From NCBI RefSeq assembly GCF_001550065.1, contig NZ_LRUB01000012.1, positions 124,001 to 188,000 of the forward strand: a stretch of 64,000 bases of DNA, written 5' to 3'. The position numbers and the translations under genes are program-made. The notes below the pieces were generated by a model. It saw nothing but the letters and a program-made list of their open reading frames with translations. It did no database searches and was not told where the DNA came from. Positions 18,400 through 25,771 of the stretch are shown here, piece after piece. Position 1 is the stretch's first letter. Each line of letters opens with the position of its first letter. Source of the stretch: Kordiimonas lipolytica (GTDB lineage Bacteria > Pseudomonadota > Alphaproteobacteria > Sphingomonadales > Kordiimonadaceae).

Positions 18400-19026
18400 C
18401 TATCCGGTGATTGCTGCCGCACGCGCCAGTTCACGCACCACGTCCAGATGGATTTTGCCGTCACGCCCGCGCGGGGTTATCCAGCTGCCGCCTACTGTCG
18501 CGACGTTTTTCAGCGCGCGATACTCGGGCGCTGTATTTGCGGAAATGCCACCTGTTGGGCAGAAGGTCAGGTCCGGCAGCACGCTGCCCACGGCCTTGAG
18601 GAACCCGGGCCCGCCAGAGATGGAGGCCGGGAAAAACTTGAGCGCCAAAAAGCCCCACTCGCGCGCCTGCATGGCTTCACTGAGCGTGGCGATACCGGGC
18701 AGGAACGCCCAATCCAGCGCCTTTACGGCACCCGCAAGCTCTTCCGTCAGACCCGGGCTGACACCGAATTCAGCGCCCGCGTCCTTGGCGGCCTTCGCCA
18801 ACGCTGGCGTGATCACCGTGCCCGCGCCCACGATAGCATCCGTCGGCAGGTCCTTGCGGACAGCCGCGATGGCATCCAGCGCACTCTCATGACGGAGCGT
18901 GATTTCCAGCACCTTCAGGCCTTCTTCGAAAATCGCGCGGCAGACATCCACCGCTTCTTCAGCACTTTCGAACGCGAGCACCGGAATGACCGGCGAGGTT
19001 TCAAGAACTTTCAAAACATCAGACAT
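18400..19026 (-). CDS. eda: 2-dehydro-3-deoxy-phosphogluconate aldolase (KDPG aldolase)
   Basis: A 208-residue class I aldolase, last step of the Entner-Doudoroff pathway: KDPG to pyruvate plus glyceraldehyde 3-phosphate. The catalytic Glu lies in VLEITLRHESAL, the Schiff-base Lys in LALKFFPASISGGPGFLKA, and the phosphate-binding turn is CPTGGI. Length is normal. The ATG at 19026 matches the family start (MSDVLKVLETSPVIPVL); the longer frame to 19203 lies inside edd in another frame. Fourth gene of the zwf-pgl-edd-eda operon, 28 bases after edd. Confidence 0.96.
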   Translation of the reverse strand: MSDVLKVLETSPVIPVLAFESAEEAVDVCRAIFEEGLKVLEITLRHESALDAIAAVRKDLPTDAIVGAGTVITPALAKAAKDAGAEFGVSPGLTEELAGAVKALDWAFLPGIATLSEAMQAREWGFLALKFFPASISGGPGFLKAVGSVLPDLTFCPTGGISANTAPEYRALKNVATVGGSWITPRGRDGKIHLDVVRELARAAAITG

Positions 19027-19054
19027 GGTATCGACCCCTGAAAACTTACTGGAA

Positions 19055-20854
19055 TTAAATAAACGATCCGCCCAGCCCCGCCGGGCCGACAATGCCGCGC
19101 ACACCAGCAAACAGGTTGCGGCCGAAAGTATCTGGCACCACGGGGCCAATTGAGGCCTCGCGGGCTTTGAACTCGGCCTCGTCCACCAGCACCAACAATT
19201 CACCCGTTGTGGCGTCCACGCGGACGATATCGCCGTCTTTCACACGCGCAATCGGGCCGCCGCTCGCGGCCTCGGGCGTTACGTGGATGGCGGCAGGCAC
19301 CTTGCCCGATGCGCCGGACATGCGCCCGTCTGTCACCAGCGCCACCTTGAAGCCCTTGTCCTGCAGCACGCCCAAGCTTGGCGTCAGCTTATGCAGCTCC
19401 GGCATGCCGTTCGCCTTCGGCCCCTGGAAGCGGATCACCGCGACAAAATCTTTTTCAAGCTCGCCTGCTTTGTAGGCCTTCAGGAGATCATCCTGATCTT
19501 CGAACACCACGGCAGGCGCTTCGATCACCTGATGCTGCGGCTTGACCGCAGAGGTTTTCATCACCGCTTCGCCCAGCGTACCGTTGAACACCGTCAGGCC
19601 GCCTGTTGGCTGGAACGGATTGTCGATCTTCCGCAGGATCATATCATCGCCCGGCACGTCGGGGGATAGGCGCCAGACTGCCTGACCTTCCACCAGCGCA
19701 GGCATCTCGGTGAACGGTTTGAGGCCCTCGCCCATGATGGTGTGAACCTCTTCATTGAGGAGCCCACCCGCCAGCAGTTCCTTGATGACAAAAGGCGTGC
19801 CGCCTGCATCCTGGAAGGCATTCACATCTGCCGTGCCGTTCGGGTAAACGCGCGCCAGCAGCGGCACAGCGTCAGAAAGGTCTGAGAAATCCTGCCATGT
19901 CACCCGGTAGCCCGCCGCAGCCGCAATGGCGACAATATGCAGCGTGTGGTTGGTGGACCCGCCCGTGGCCAGAAGGCCGACAATGCCGTTCACGATGGCT
20001 TCCGCCGTGACCATCTCAGCCATGCCGATGTCATTTTTGGCTTCAGCAAGTTTCACCACCTGCTTCGCCGCAGCCGCGTCTAACTTGCCGCGCAGGCCGT
20101 CAGATGGGTTCACAAAGCTGCTGCCCGGCAGCTGGAGGCCCATCATTTCCAGCATCATCTGGTTGGTATTGGCCGTGCCATAGAATGTGCAGGTGCCTGG
20201 GCTGTGGTAGGCGCGGCTTTCGCTTTGCAGCAGTTCCTTCTTGCCCACCTCGCCGGTGGCGAACTGCTGCCGCACCTTGGCTTTTTCGCTGTTCGATATC
20301 CCGGTCGGCATCGGCCCCGCGGGCACAAACACGAACGGCAAATGGCCAAACGCCAGCGCGCCGATAAGAAGGCCCGGCACGATCTTGTCGCAGATGCCGA
20401 ACAGCAGGCCGCCGTCGAACACATTGTGGCTCATGGCGATGCCGGTGGCCTGCGCGATCACATCGCGGCTGAAAAGAGACATCTCCATGCCCGGCTGGCC
20501 TTGGGTTACCCCGTCGCACATGGCTGGCACACCGCCCGCCATCTGGGCCACGCCGCCCGCGTCCACCACCGCCGCCTTCACTTCATCCAGCTTCTGGTGA
20601 TAGGGCTGGTGGGCGCTGAGCATATCATTATAGGCGCTGACAATGCCGATATTGACCATGCCGGCCTGCATCAGCTTCTGCTTTTCAGCTTCCGAGCAGG
20701 CCGCGATGGCGTGCGCAAGGTTGCCGCAACTGAGGTGCGGGCGCGCTGGCCCCGCATCGCGCATGGCTTTCACGCGCGCTTCATAGGCCGCGCGACTATC
20801 TTTTGATCGCGCCTTGATGCGGTTGGTGACTTCAAGAAGCCTTGGATGGGTCAT
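19055..20854 (-). CDS. edd: 6-phosphogluconate dehydratase
   Basis: A 599-residue IlvD/Edd-family dehydratase that converts 6-phosphogluconate to KDPG. Cluster-binding cysteines expected in this family are visible in [16 protein letters not shown] and in [19 protein letters not shown]. The C-terminal [19 protein letters not shown] is the family signature. Length is as in E. coli Edd. Third gene of the ED operon, between pgl (39-base gap) and eda (28-base gap). Dihydroxyacid dehydratase is excluded by length and by the operon. Confidence 0.96.
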   Translation of the reverse strand: MTHPRLLEVTNRIKARSKDSRAAYEARVKAMRDAGPARPHLSCGNLAHAIAACSEAEKQKLMQAGMVNIGIVSAYNDMLSAHQPYHQKLDEVKAAVVDAGGVAQMAGGVPAMCDGVTQGQPGMEMSLFSRDVIAQATGIAMSHNVFDGGLLFGICDKIVPGLLIGALAFGHLPFVFVPAGPMPTGISNSEKAKVRQQFATGEVGKKELLQSESRAYHSPGTCTFYGTANTNQMMLEMMGLQLPGSSFVNPSDGLRGKLDAAAAKQVVKLAEAKNDIGMAEMVTAEAIVNGIVGLLATGGSTNHTLHIVAIAAAAGYRVTWQDFSDLSDAVPLLARVYPNGTADVNAFQDAGGTPFVIKELLAGGLLNEEVHTIMGEGLKPFTEMPALVEGQAVWRLSPDVPGDDMILRKIDNPFQPTGGLTVFNGTLGEAVMKTSAVKPQHQVIEAPAVVFEDQDDLLKAYKAGELEKDFVAVIRFQGPKANGMPELHKLTPSLGVLQDKGFKVALVTDGRMSGASGKVPAAIHVTPEAASGGPIARVKDGDIVRVDATTGELLVLVDEAEFKAREASIGPVVPDTFGRNLFAGVRGIVGPAGLGGSFI

Positions 20855-20893
20855 GATACGCTCCCATGCATAAAGTTGGGGCTGCCCGAAACG

Positions 20894-21631
20894 TCAGGGC
20901 GCCCAGTAAACTGTGATAGTGACATGCTCAGCCAGCTTTGCTATCGGCAGGTGGGTATCCACCGCAAGGGCGCGTTCGAGCACCGCCTTTTTCTCATCGC
21001 CCGTAATCATCAACACCACATGCGGCGCCTTGGCGATGGCGCTAGCGGAGATGCTCATGCGGTCGACCTCGTCGCCTGTCACATCGCTTCTCTTGGCCCT
21101 CAAGGCCACGCAGGTCTTGTCGCCATTGATATCAAGCGCGGCGTCAAGGCCTTCTGCGTCCGGGAAGAAGGAAGCGGTGTGGCCGTCAGAGCCCAACCCC
21201 AGCAGTACACTGTCGAACGGCTGCTTTACCTGGGCGTAGCGCGCGTTCACTGCCTCCACCGCTTCGAACGGCGTCGCATGCGGGGTTTTCATGCCGATAT
21301 ACATGGCCTCAGCCGCATGGCCTTTCTGGAGTGCCGCGCGCATGAAGGCTTCATTGGAGCGCGGGTGACCCAAGTCCACCCAGCGTTCATCCACCAGCGC
21401 CACCTGGATATTCTCCCAGTCGATTTCGGCCTGGCTCATCGCGTCAAACAGCGGCTTGGGCGTGGACCCGCCGGAAACCGCCCAGCTGGCTGTGCCGCGC
21501 TTCCGGATGCCGCGCATCAGCGCCTCGCAGCAGGCTTCCGCCAGTTCATCCACCATCTGCTCGCGCGTCTCAAAACAGCGCCACTTGATCTTATGGGCAG
21601 CCTTGTGTGCCTTTGCCATCACCGCGCTCAT
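20894..21631 (-). CDS. pgl: 6-phosphogluconolactonase
   Basis: A 245-residue DevB/SOL-type lactonase that hydrolyses 6-phosphogluconolactone to 6-phosphogluconate. Signatures include TASWAVSGGSTPKPLFDAMS near the N-terminus, VALVDERWVDLGHPRSNEAF and LLGLGSDGHTASFFPDAEGL. Its start codon overlaps the zwf stop (ATGA), so translation is coupled and lactone formed by Zwf is handled by a co-produced enzyme. Confidence 0.95.
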   Translation of the reverse strand: MSAVMAKAHKAAHKIKWRCFETREQMVDELAEACCEALMRGIRKRGTASWAVSGGSTPKPLFDAMSQAEIDWENIQVALVDERWVDLGHPRSNEAFMRAALQKGHAAEAMYIGMKTPHATPFEAVEAVNARYAQVKQPFDSVLLGLGSDGHTASFFPDAEGLDAALDINGDKTCVALRAKRSDVTGDEVDRMSISASAIAKAPHVVLMITGDEKKAVLERALAVDTHLPIAKLAEHVTITVYWAP

Positions 21632-23109
21632 TTGCCGCTCCGCTTGCCGCTGGTTTCATGGAACCATTCGCGGCGGTCGCGCGTCATGAGGTCATGGGCC
21701 TCATATGGGCCCCAAGTGCCTGCCTGATAACTTTCAGGCGGCTCGCTCGAGGTTTCCCAATGGCCGATGATGCGGTCCACCCAGCGCCAGGCGTGCTCAA
21801 CCTCATCGCGGTGCACAAACAGGCTCTGGTCGCCGCGCACGGCATCCAGGATCAGGCGCAGGTATGGGCCAATCCGCAACGCGTCGTCACCCGCCACATC
21901 CAGATTCATCTCTACTTCCTTCAGCTTTTCGTCAGCCGAGGAATGGTTCTTCACCATCATGCGAAGCGCCAGATGGTCTTCCGGCTGCATGCGGATGATG
22001 AAGCGGTTCGGGTTAATGTTGGTACCCCAGCCCGGGTGCGGCGAATGCGGGATCTGCTTGAACTGGATCACGATTTCGGCGAAGCGGTCCGGCAGGCGTT
22101 TGCCTGTACGCAGGTAAAAGGGCACACCCGCCCAGCGCCAATTTTCAATGTGCGCCTTCAGCGCCACGAAAGTTTCGGTGTTTGACGGGCTGTCGAGCTC
22201 AAGGTCATCGGCATAGCCCTTCACTGCTTCCCCAAACATGGCGCCTGCCTGATACTGGCCGCGCACCACATTGCGGTCGATCTCCGCGCCTTCAAGCGGC
22301 TTCAAGGACTTCAGCACCTTCAGCTTTTCTTCGCGAATGCTGTCTGCCTCAAGCCGCGCGGGCGGCTCCATCGCGACCAGACACAGAAGCTGAAGCAAGT
22401 GGTTCTGCACCATGTCGCGCATCGCCCCGGTGCCTTCATAAAAGCCCTTACGGCCCTGCAGGCCCTGGTTTTCGGCGATGGTGATCTGGATATGGTCGAT
22501 GGTGCGGCCGCTCCAGAGCTCTTCGAACAGAATGTTGGAAAAGCGGAGCGCCAGCAGGTTCTGCACCGCTTCCTTGCCCAGATAATGATCAATCCGGAAA
22601 GTCTGGCTTTCCTTGAAGAAACGCCCCACGTCAGCGTTGATCGCCTGCGCGGTCGCCAGGTCGTGGCCAAGCGGCTTTTCAAGCACCACGCGGGCGCGGT
22701 CGTTATTGAGGCCATAGGCGCCCAGAAGCTCACAGGTGCTGGTGAAAAGGCTGGGTGGGATCGCCAGGAAATGCACCAGTGGACGGTTTTCATCATCTGC
22801 CGCAAGCGCACCCTTGAGGGCTTCCCAGTCCGCGCCGCCTTCAACAAGGCCGAGCTCGACCACATGTACCATGCCTGCGAAGTCCTTGAGCGACTTGGCG
22901 TCCATGTCGCACGCGGGCGGCGTTTCCTTGAACACGTCTTTCAGCCATGGTTCGGTGCTGCCCTCAAGACCCTTCCGGCTGGTCAGGAAGATACGGCTGT
23001 CCTTTGAGACTCGCCCTGCCACAAAGCCGGAAAACAAGGCCGGCAACAGCTTCCGCCGCGACAGATCCCCGCCGCCACCAAAAATGACCAAATCGAACAC
23101 ATCTTGCAT
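21628..23109 (-). CDS. zwf: Glucose-6-phosphate 1-dehydrogenase
   Basis: A 493-residue enzyme producing 6-phosphogluconolactone and NADPH, first step of the ED branch. The nucleotide fold starts DLVIFGGGGDLSRRKLLPAL; VVLEKPLGHDLATAQ is the substrate-binding Lys region, and FRIDHYLGKEAVQNLLALRF holds the catalytic His. Length is typical. First gene of zwf-pgl-edd-eda. The promoter region carries the palindrome TTGACAGCGGTGTCAA 44 bases before the start codon, shared with ppc and, in close variants, with glk and the symporter/esterase region, which suggests control by a LacI-family protein. Confidence 0.97.
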   Translation of the reverse strand: MQDVFDLVIFGGGGDLSRRKLLPALFSGFVAGRVSKDSRIFLTSRKGLEGSTEPWLKDVFKETPPACDMDAKSLKDFAGMVHVVELGLVEGGADWEALKGALAADDENRPLVHFLAIPPSLFTSTCELLGAYGLNNDRARVVLEKPLGHDLATAQAINADVGRFFKESQTFRIDHYLGKEAVQNLLALRFSNILFEELWSGRTIDHIQITIAENQGLQGRKGFYEGTGAMRDMVQNHLLQLLCLVAMEPPARLEADSIREEKLKVLKSLKPLEGAEIDRNVVRGQYQAGAMFGEAVKGYADDLELDSPSNTETFVALKAHIENWRWAGVPFYLRTGKRLPDRFAEIVIQFKQIPHSPHPGWGTNINPNRFIIRMQPEDHLALRMMVKNHSSADEKLKEVEMNLDVAGDDALRIGPYLRLILDAVRGDQSLFVHRDEVEHAWRWVDRIIGHWETSSEPPESYQAGTWGPYEAHDLMTRDRREWFHETSGKRSGK

Positions 23110-23152
23110 GGTTTTCTTCCCATAAATTACTTGCCTCGGACCCTACGCCCAA

Positions 23153-23168
23153 TTGACAGCGGTGTCAA
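23153..23168. promoter_or_regulatory. LacI-type operator candidate in front of zwf
   Basis: TTGACAGCGGTGTCAA: 6-bp arms TTGACA and TGTCAA around GCGG. It is the exact reverse complement of the site in front of ppc and differs by one or two bases from those near glk and between the symporter and esterase genes. The centre is 51 bases upstream of the zwf ATG, as expected for an operator at or near the promoter. Confidence 0.7.
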
Positions 23169-23236
23169 ATCGAATAGAAAAATGATTGGAGCTATATTTT
23201 TAATGTTTATTTTCAGTGTATTATGATAATTAAATG

Positions 23237-23276
23237 AATTACAGGTATGTAATTGGCATTATATAAAAATACCAAT
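23237..23276. promoter_or_regulatory. Two inverted repeats in front of the GntR/UTRA gene
   Basis: AATTACA-ggta-TGTAATT (23237-23254) is a perfect 7-bp-arm palindrome. It is followed at once by ATTGGCATT-7-AATACCAAT (23252-23276, 8 of 9 positions symmetrical). Both lie 28-68 bases before the GntR start, the usual place for autoregulation by this family. They are distinct from the zwf palindrome in the same divergent region. Confidence 0.5.
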
Positions 23277-23304
23277 ATGAACCATCGCCCAGGAAGGCCC
23301 CCAC

Positions 23305-24039
23305 ATGCAGCTTTCAGACATCATTGGCCCGCTGGATACCAAAGCGACTGCCCCAAAATACCAGCTGCTGTCGAACGCCATCAGGCAGGCGGTGGAGCGC
23401 GGCGCGCTCAAGAGCGGGCAGCCCCTGCCCGCCGAACGCGACATCGCCGAAGACATGGGCGTCTCCCGCGTGACCGTACGAAAGGCGCTCGACAGCCTTG
23501 CTCAAGACGGATTTCTGGAGCGTAGGCGCGGCGCGGGCACTTTCGTTTCCGGCCCGGTTTCCCTACCCACTGCCAGGCTGGCATCTTTTTCTGAAACCAT
23601 GGCCGGTCGTGGCCGGAAGGTGCGGAGCGAGTGGATCGACCGGGCCGAGGGCGTCGCCACGCCGGAAGAATGCATGGGGCTTGGGCTGGCACCCGGTGCG
23701 CGAGTGTATCGGCTGACCCGCATCCGCTATGCAGACGACAGCCCCATGGCACTTGAGACTGCCACGGTGCCCGCTTTTGCCCTTGCGGGCGCAGGGCCCG
23801 TGGCCGGGTCGCTCTATCAGGCGCTTGAGGAAACTGGCCACCGCCCTGTGCGGGCGCTTGAACGTCTTCGCGCCGTCAACCTGAACGCAGAGCAGGCCGC
23901 GCGACTGGGTGTGCCTGTTGGCGACGCCGGCCTGTTGGCTGAGCGCCGCGGCTTTCTGGCAAACGGAAAGACCGTGGAGATGACCCGGTCATACTATCGC
24001 GGCGACGCCTATGATTTCATCGCTGAACTGAAGACGTGA
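23305..24039 (+). CDS. GntR-family transcriptional regulator with UTRA (HutC-type) domain
   Basis: A 244-residue regulator. Residues about 18-80 form the GntR winged helix (LPAERDIAEDMGVSRVTVRK, then DGFLERRRGAGTFV). The rest is a UTRA ligand domain with the YRLTRIRYADDSPMALETAT and final MTRSYYRGDAYDFIAEL signatures shared with NagR/YvoA-type and HutC-type proteins. Ligands of that group include amino-sugar phosphates and urocanate. It is divergent from zwf with inverted repeats directly upstream of itself, so autoregulation is likely; a role in the ED operon is possible but the zwf palindrome looks LacI-like rather than GntR-like. Confidence 0.88.
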   Translation: MQLSDIIGPLDTKATAPKYQLLSNAIRQAVERGALKSGQPLPAERDIAEDMGVSRVTVRKALDSLAQDGFLERRRGAGTFVSGPVSLPTARLASFSETMAGRGRKVRSEWIDRAEGVATPEECMGLGLAPGARVYRLTRIRYADDSPMALETATVPAFALAGAGPVAGSLYQALEETGHRPVRALERLRAVNLNAEQAARLGVPVGDAGLLAERRGFLANGKTVEMTRSYYRGDAYDFIAELKT

Positions 24040-24063
24040 GGGTTCAAAAGACGCCAGTGTAAG

Positions 24064-24378
24064 CTATTTTGCAGCCTTCCCCATCCGCCGGACCAGGAAA
24101 CCAGTTGCCAAAAGAACAACAGCAGACAAGAAAATCGCTACCTGCCCGACAAAAATAGGTCCCACAATAAATGGCAACGCGCCACAGATCATCAGACCAG
24201 ACAACCAGTCATATCCACTGGGGGACTGACCTTTTTCGCGATCAGTCAAAACCATACAAGCGGTGTGGGCCAGCACCAAAGCTATGGATGCCCCAATCCA
24301 AGCTGCGTCACGTATGAAATAGGCATAGAAATAGACATAAAGCCCTATCGTACCCACCAATGTTTCCAACCACCCCAT
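24064..24378 (-). CDS. Small membrane protein of unknown function
   Basis: A 104-residue protein with about four hydrophobic segments (LVGTIGLYVYFYAYFIRDAA; ASIALVLAHTACMVL; GLMICGALPFIVGPIFV; VAIFLSAVVLLATGFLV) and a basic C-terminus. I recognise no family. It lies between the convergent GntR gene and the phnA/yjdM-like gene, with 51 bases to the latter's stop, and may be expressed from that transcript. Coding is supported by the regular helix pattern and by codon use like its neighbours. Confidence 0.6.
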   Translation of the reverse strand: MGWLETLVGTIGLYVYFYAYFIRDAAWIGASIALVLAHTACMVLTDREKGQSPSGYDWLSGLMICGALPFIVGPIFVGQVAIFLSAVVLLATGFLVRRMGKAAK

Positions 24379-24429
24379 AGCAATCTCCTAAACTACCATC
24401 TGGGGCTTGGGGGCCAGCCTGCAAGGTCT

Positions 24430-24768
24430 TTAAGTCTTCTTCACGAACTGGGACTTCAGCCCCATCTGGCCGATGCCGGGGATTTTGCAGTCGATGTCAT
24501 GATCGCCGTCCACCAGGCGGATGCCCTTGACCTTGGTGCCCACTTTCACAACGGAAGACGAGCCCTTTACTTTCAGATCCTTGATCACCGTCACGTCGTC
24601 ACCGTCCTGAAGGATGTTGCCCACGCTGTCACGCACTGCTGCGGCCTGAGCGGCTTCCGCATCCGCGCCCGGCGACCATTCGTGTGCGCATTCAGGGCAT
24701 ATCAGCAGCGCGCCGTCCTCATAGGCATAGGGGCTGCTGCATTTCGGGCAGGGTGGCAATTCGCTCAT
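24430..24768 (-). CDS. yjdM: Zinc-ribbon PhnA/YjdM-family protein
   Basis: A 112-residue protein with an N-terminal zinc ribbon (CPKC and CPEC pairs within the first 30 residues) and the conserved PhnA C-terminal domain ([20 protein letters not shown], then [20 protein letters not shown]). Despite the old name PhnA, the family is not required for phosphonate breakdown and its function is unsettled. Length and sequence are normal for it. No phosphonate gene is nearby; the PhnD-like lipoprotein gene is 15 kb away and unrelated in layout. Confidence 0.92.
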   Translation of the reverse strand: MSELPPCPKCSSPYAYEDGALLICPECAHEWSPGADAEAAQAAAVRDSVGNILQDGDDVTVIKDLKVKGSSSVVKVGTKVKGIRLVDGDHDIDCKIPGIGQMGLKSQFVKKT

Positions 24769-24825
24769 GGTGGTAATCCTTAAACTAGAAAGGCCTTTCT
24801 ATAAGCCCCTGAACTGGAAACCCCA

Positions 24826-24858
24826 AGAAAAAAGGCCGCCTCACACGAGGCAGCCTTT
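24826..24858 (-). terminator. Rho-independent terminator of sapC
   Basis: Arms 24831-24842 and 24847-24858 give a 12-bp stem with a 4-base loop. One A-C mismatch on the plus strand becomes a G-U pair on the minus strand, where a run of Us also follows. It lies 28 bases beyond the sapC stop. Confidence 0.85.
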
Positions 24859-24886
24859 TCCTGAGCTTCAAATCGCGTCAGCAGGC

Positions 24887-25600
24887 TTATGCTGCGGCTT
24901 CGCCCTGCTCGCTCTTGAGCTTGCCGAGGCGACGGATCTGACTGATGGAGTTCAGGTGCGCATAAATCACGGCCAGGACGCCACGCTTCCTGAGATCGAG
25001 GAACTTCTCGTCATCAAGCTCGTTCAGCTTCTGCTCGTCCACCAGATAGAGACCGTTGAGGTTGATTTTCTGGTCACCTACTTCAACCGTCAGGTTCCGC
25101 TCAACCAGCAGATCAAGCTCGGACAAAAGCTGCACAAAACCCTGGGTGACCTGGCTGTGCTCGAAATAGGCTGTGATGGCGTTCTTGCGATTTGCGAGAT
25201 ATTCGGATTCCGCACCGTCCTGGAAAAGTGCCATGCCTTCGTCTGTGCCAACCTGCTTGGCATCGGTATCAAGCGCGAGAACGAGCTGTTGCTGGTCCTG
25301 ATCGGCTGGCATCAGGCGGAACGGGAAGGTCGCAATAATGCCCGGGATATACATGCCCTGCCATTTGCCGTCTTTCACCAGCAGGTTTTCGCCCGGCTGC
25401 AGGCCCAGCATGGCCACAGGCTGGAACTGGCCGGTTTCGGCATGCTTAACGAAAACAACAGGGACATCGCTCGCCACCTGCGTAAATTCGTGCGCTACAA
25501 TCGGCACAACATGCTGGTTGGAAACATGGTCGAAGCCGACGTTGTCGTTGACTTTGAGGTCAGCGTGTTGCTCAACACTCAGGGCTACAAGATTGGTCAC
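24887..25600 (-). CDS. SapC-family protein
   Basis: A 237-residue SapC-like protein. Family features: HVVPIVAHEFTQVASDVPVV near the N-terminus, GENLLVKDGKWQGMYIPGII, and the C-terminal part with NGLYLVDEQKLNELDDEKFL. SapC homologues in marine and aquatic Proteobacteria often accompany TonB-dependent receptors and tryptophan halogenase-like genes in polysaccharide-use loci; none is next to it here. The start is GTG at 25600 behind GGAG with an 8-base spacer. No signal peptide is obvious. Molecular function is not established; the original S-layer annotation should not be taken literally. Confidence 0.88.
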   Translation of the reverse strand: MTNLVALSVEQHADLKVNDNVGFDHVSNQHVVPIVAHEFTQVASDVPVVFVKHAETGQFQPVAMLGLQPGENLLVKDGKWQGMYIPGIIATFPFRLMPADQDQQQLVLALDTDAKQVGTDEGMALFQDGAESEYLANRKNAITAYFEHSQVTQGFVQLLSELDLLVERNLTVEVGDQKINLNGLYLVDEQKLNELDDEKFLDLRKRGVLAVIYAHLNSISQIRRLGKLKSEQGEAAA

Positions 25601-25660
25601 GTGTTACGCTCCACAATTAAATGCAATTAAACGATTCGGCCCCTTATATCGCATTTGCGG

Positions 25661-25687
25661 AAAAAGGGGAGAAAGACTCCCCTTTTT
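25661..25687 (-). terminator. Rho-independent terminator of ppc
   Basis: A perfect 11-bp stem (AAAAAGGGGAG and CTCCCCTTTTT, loop of 5) whose arms carry A- and T-runs on both sides, so it can work in both directions. On the minus strand it lies 85 bases past the ppc stop. No plus-strand gene ends here. Confidence 0.8.
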
Positions 25688-25771
25688 TGTGATTTTTTCC
25701 TCTGACCAGTGCCTTAACGGCACCAACACACCATCTTGATACACGCCGACAGTGTCAACCAGCACCTGGCC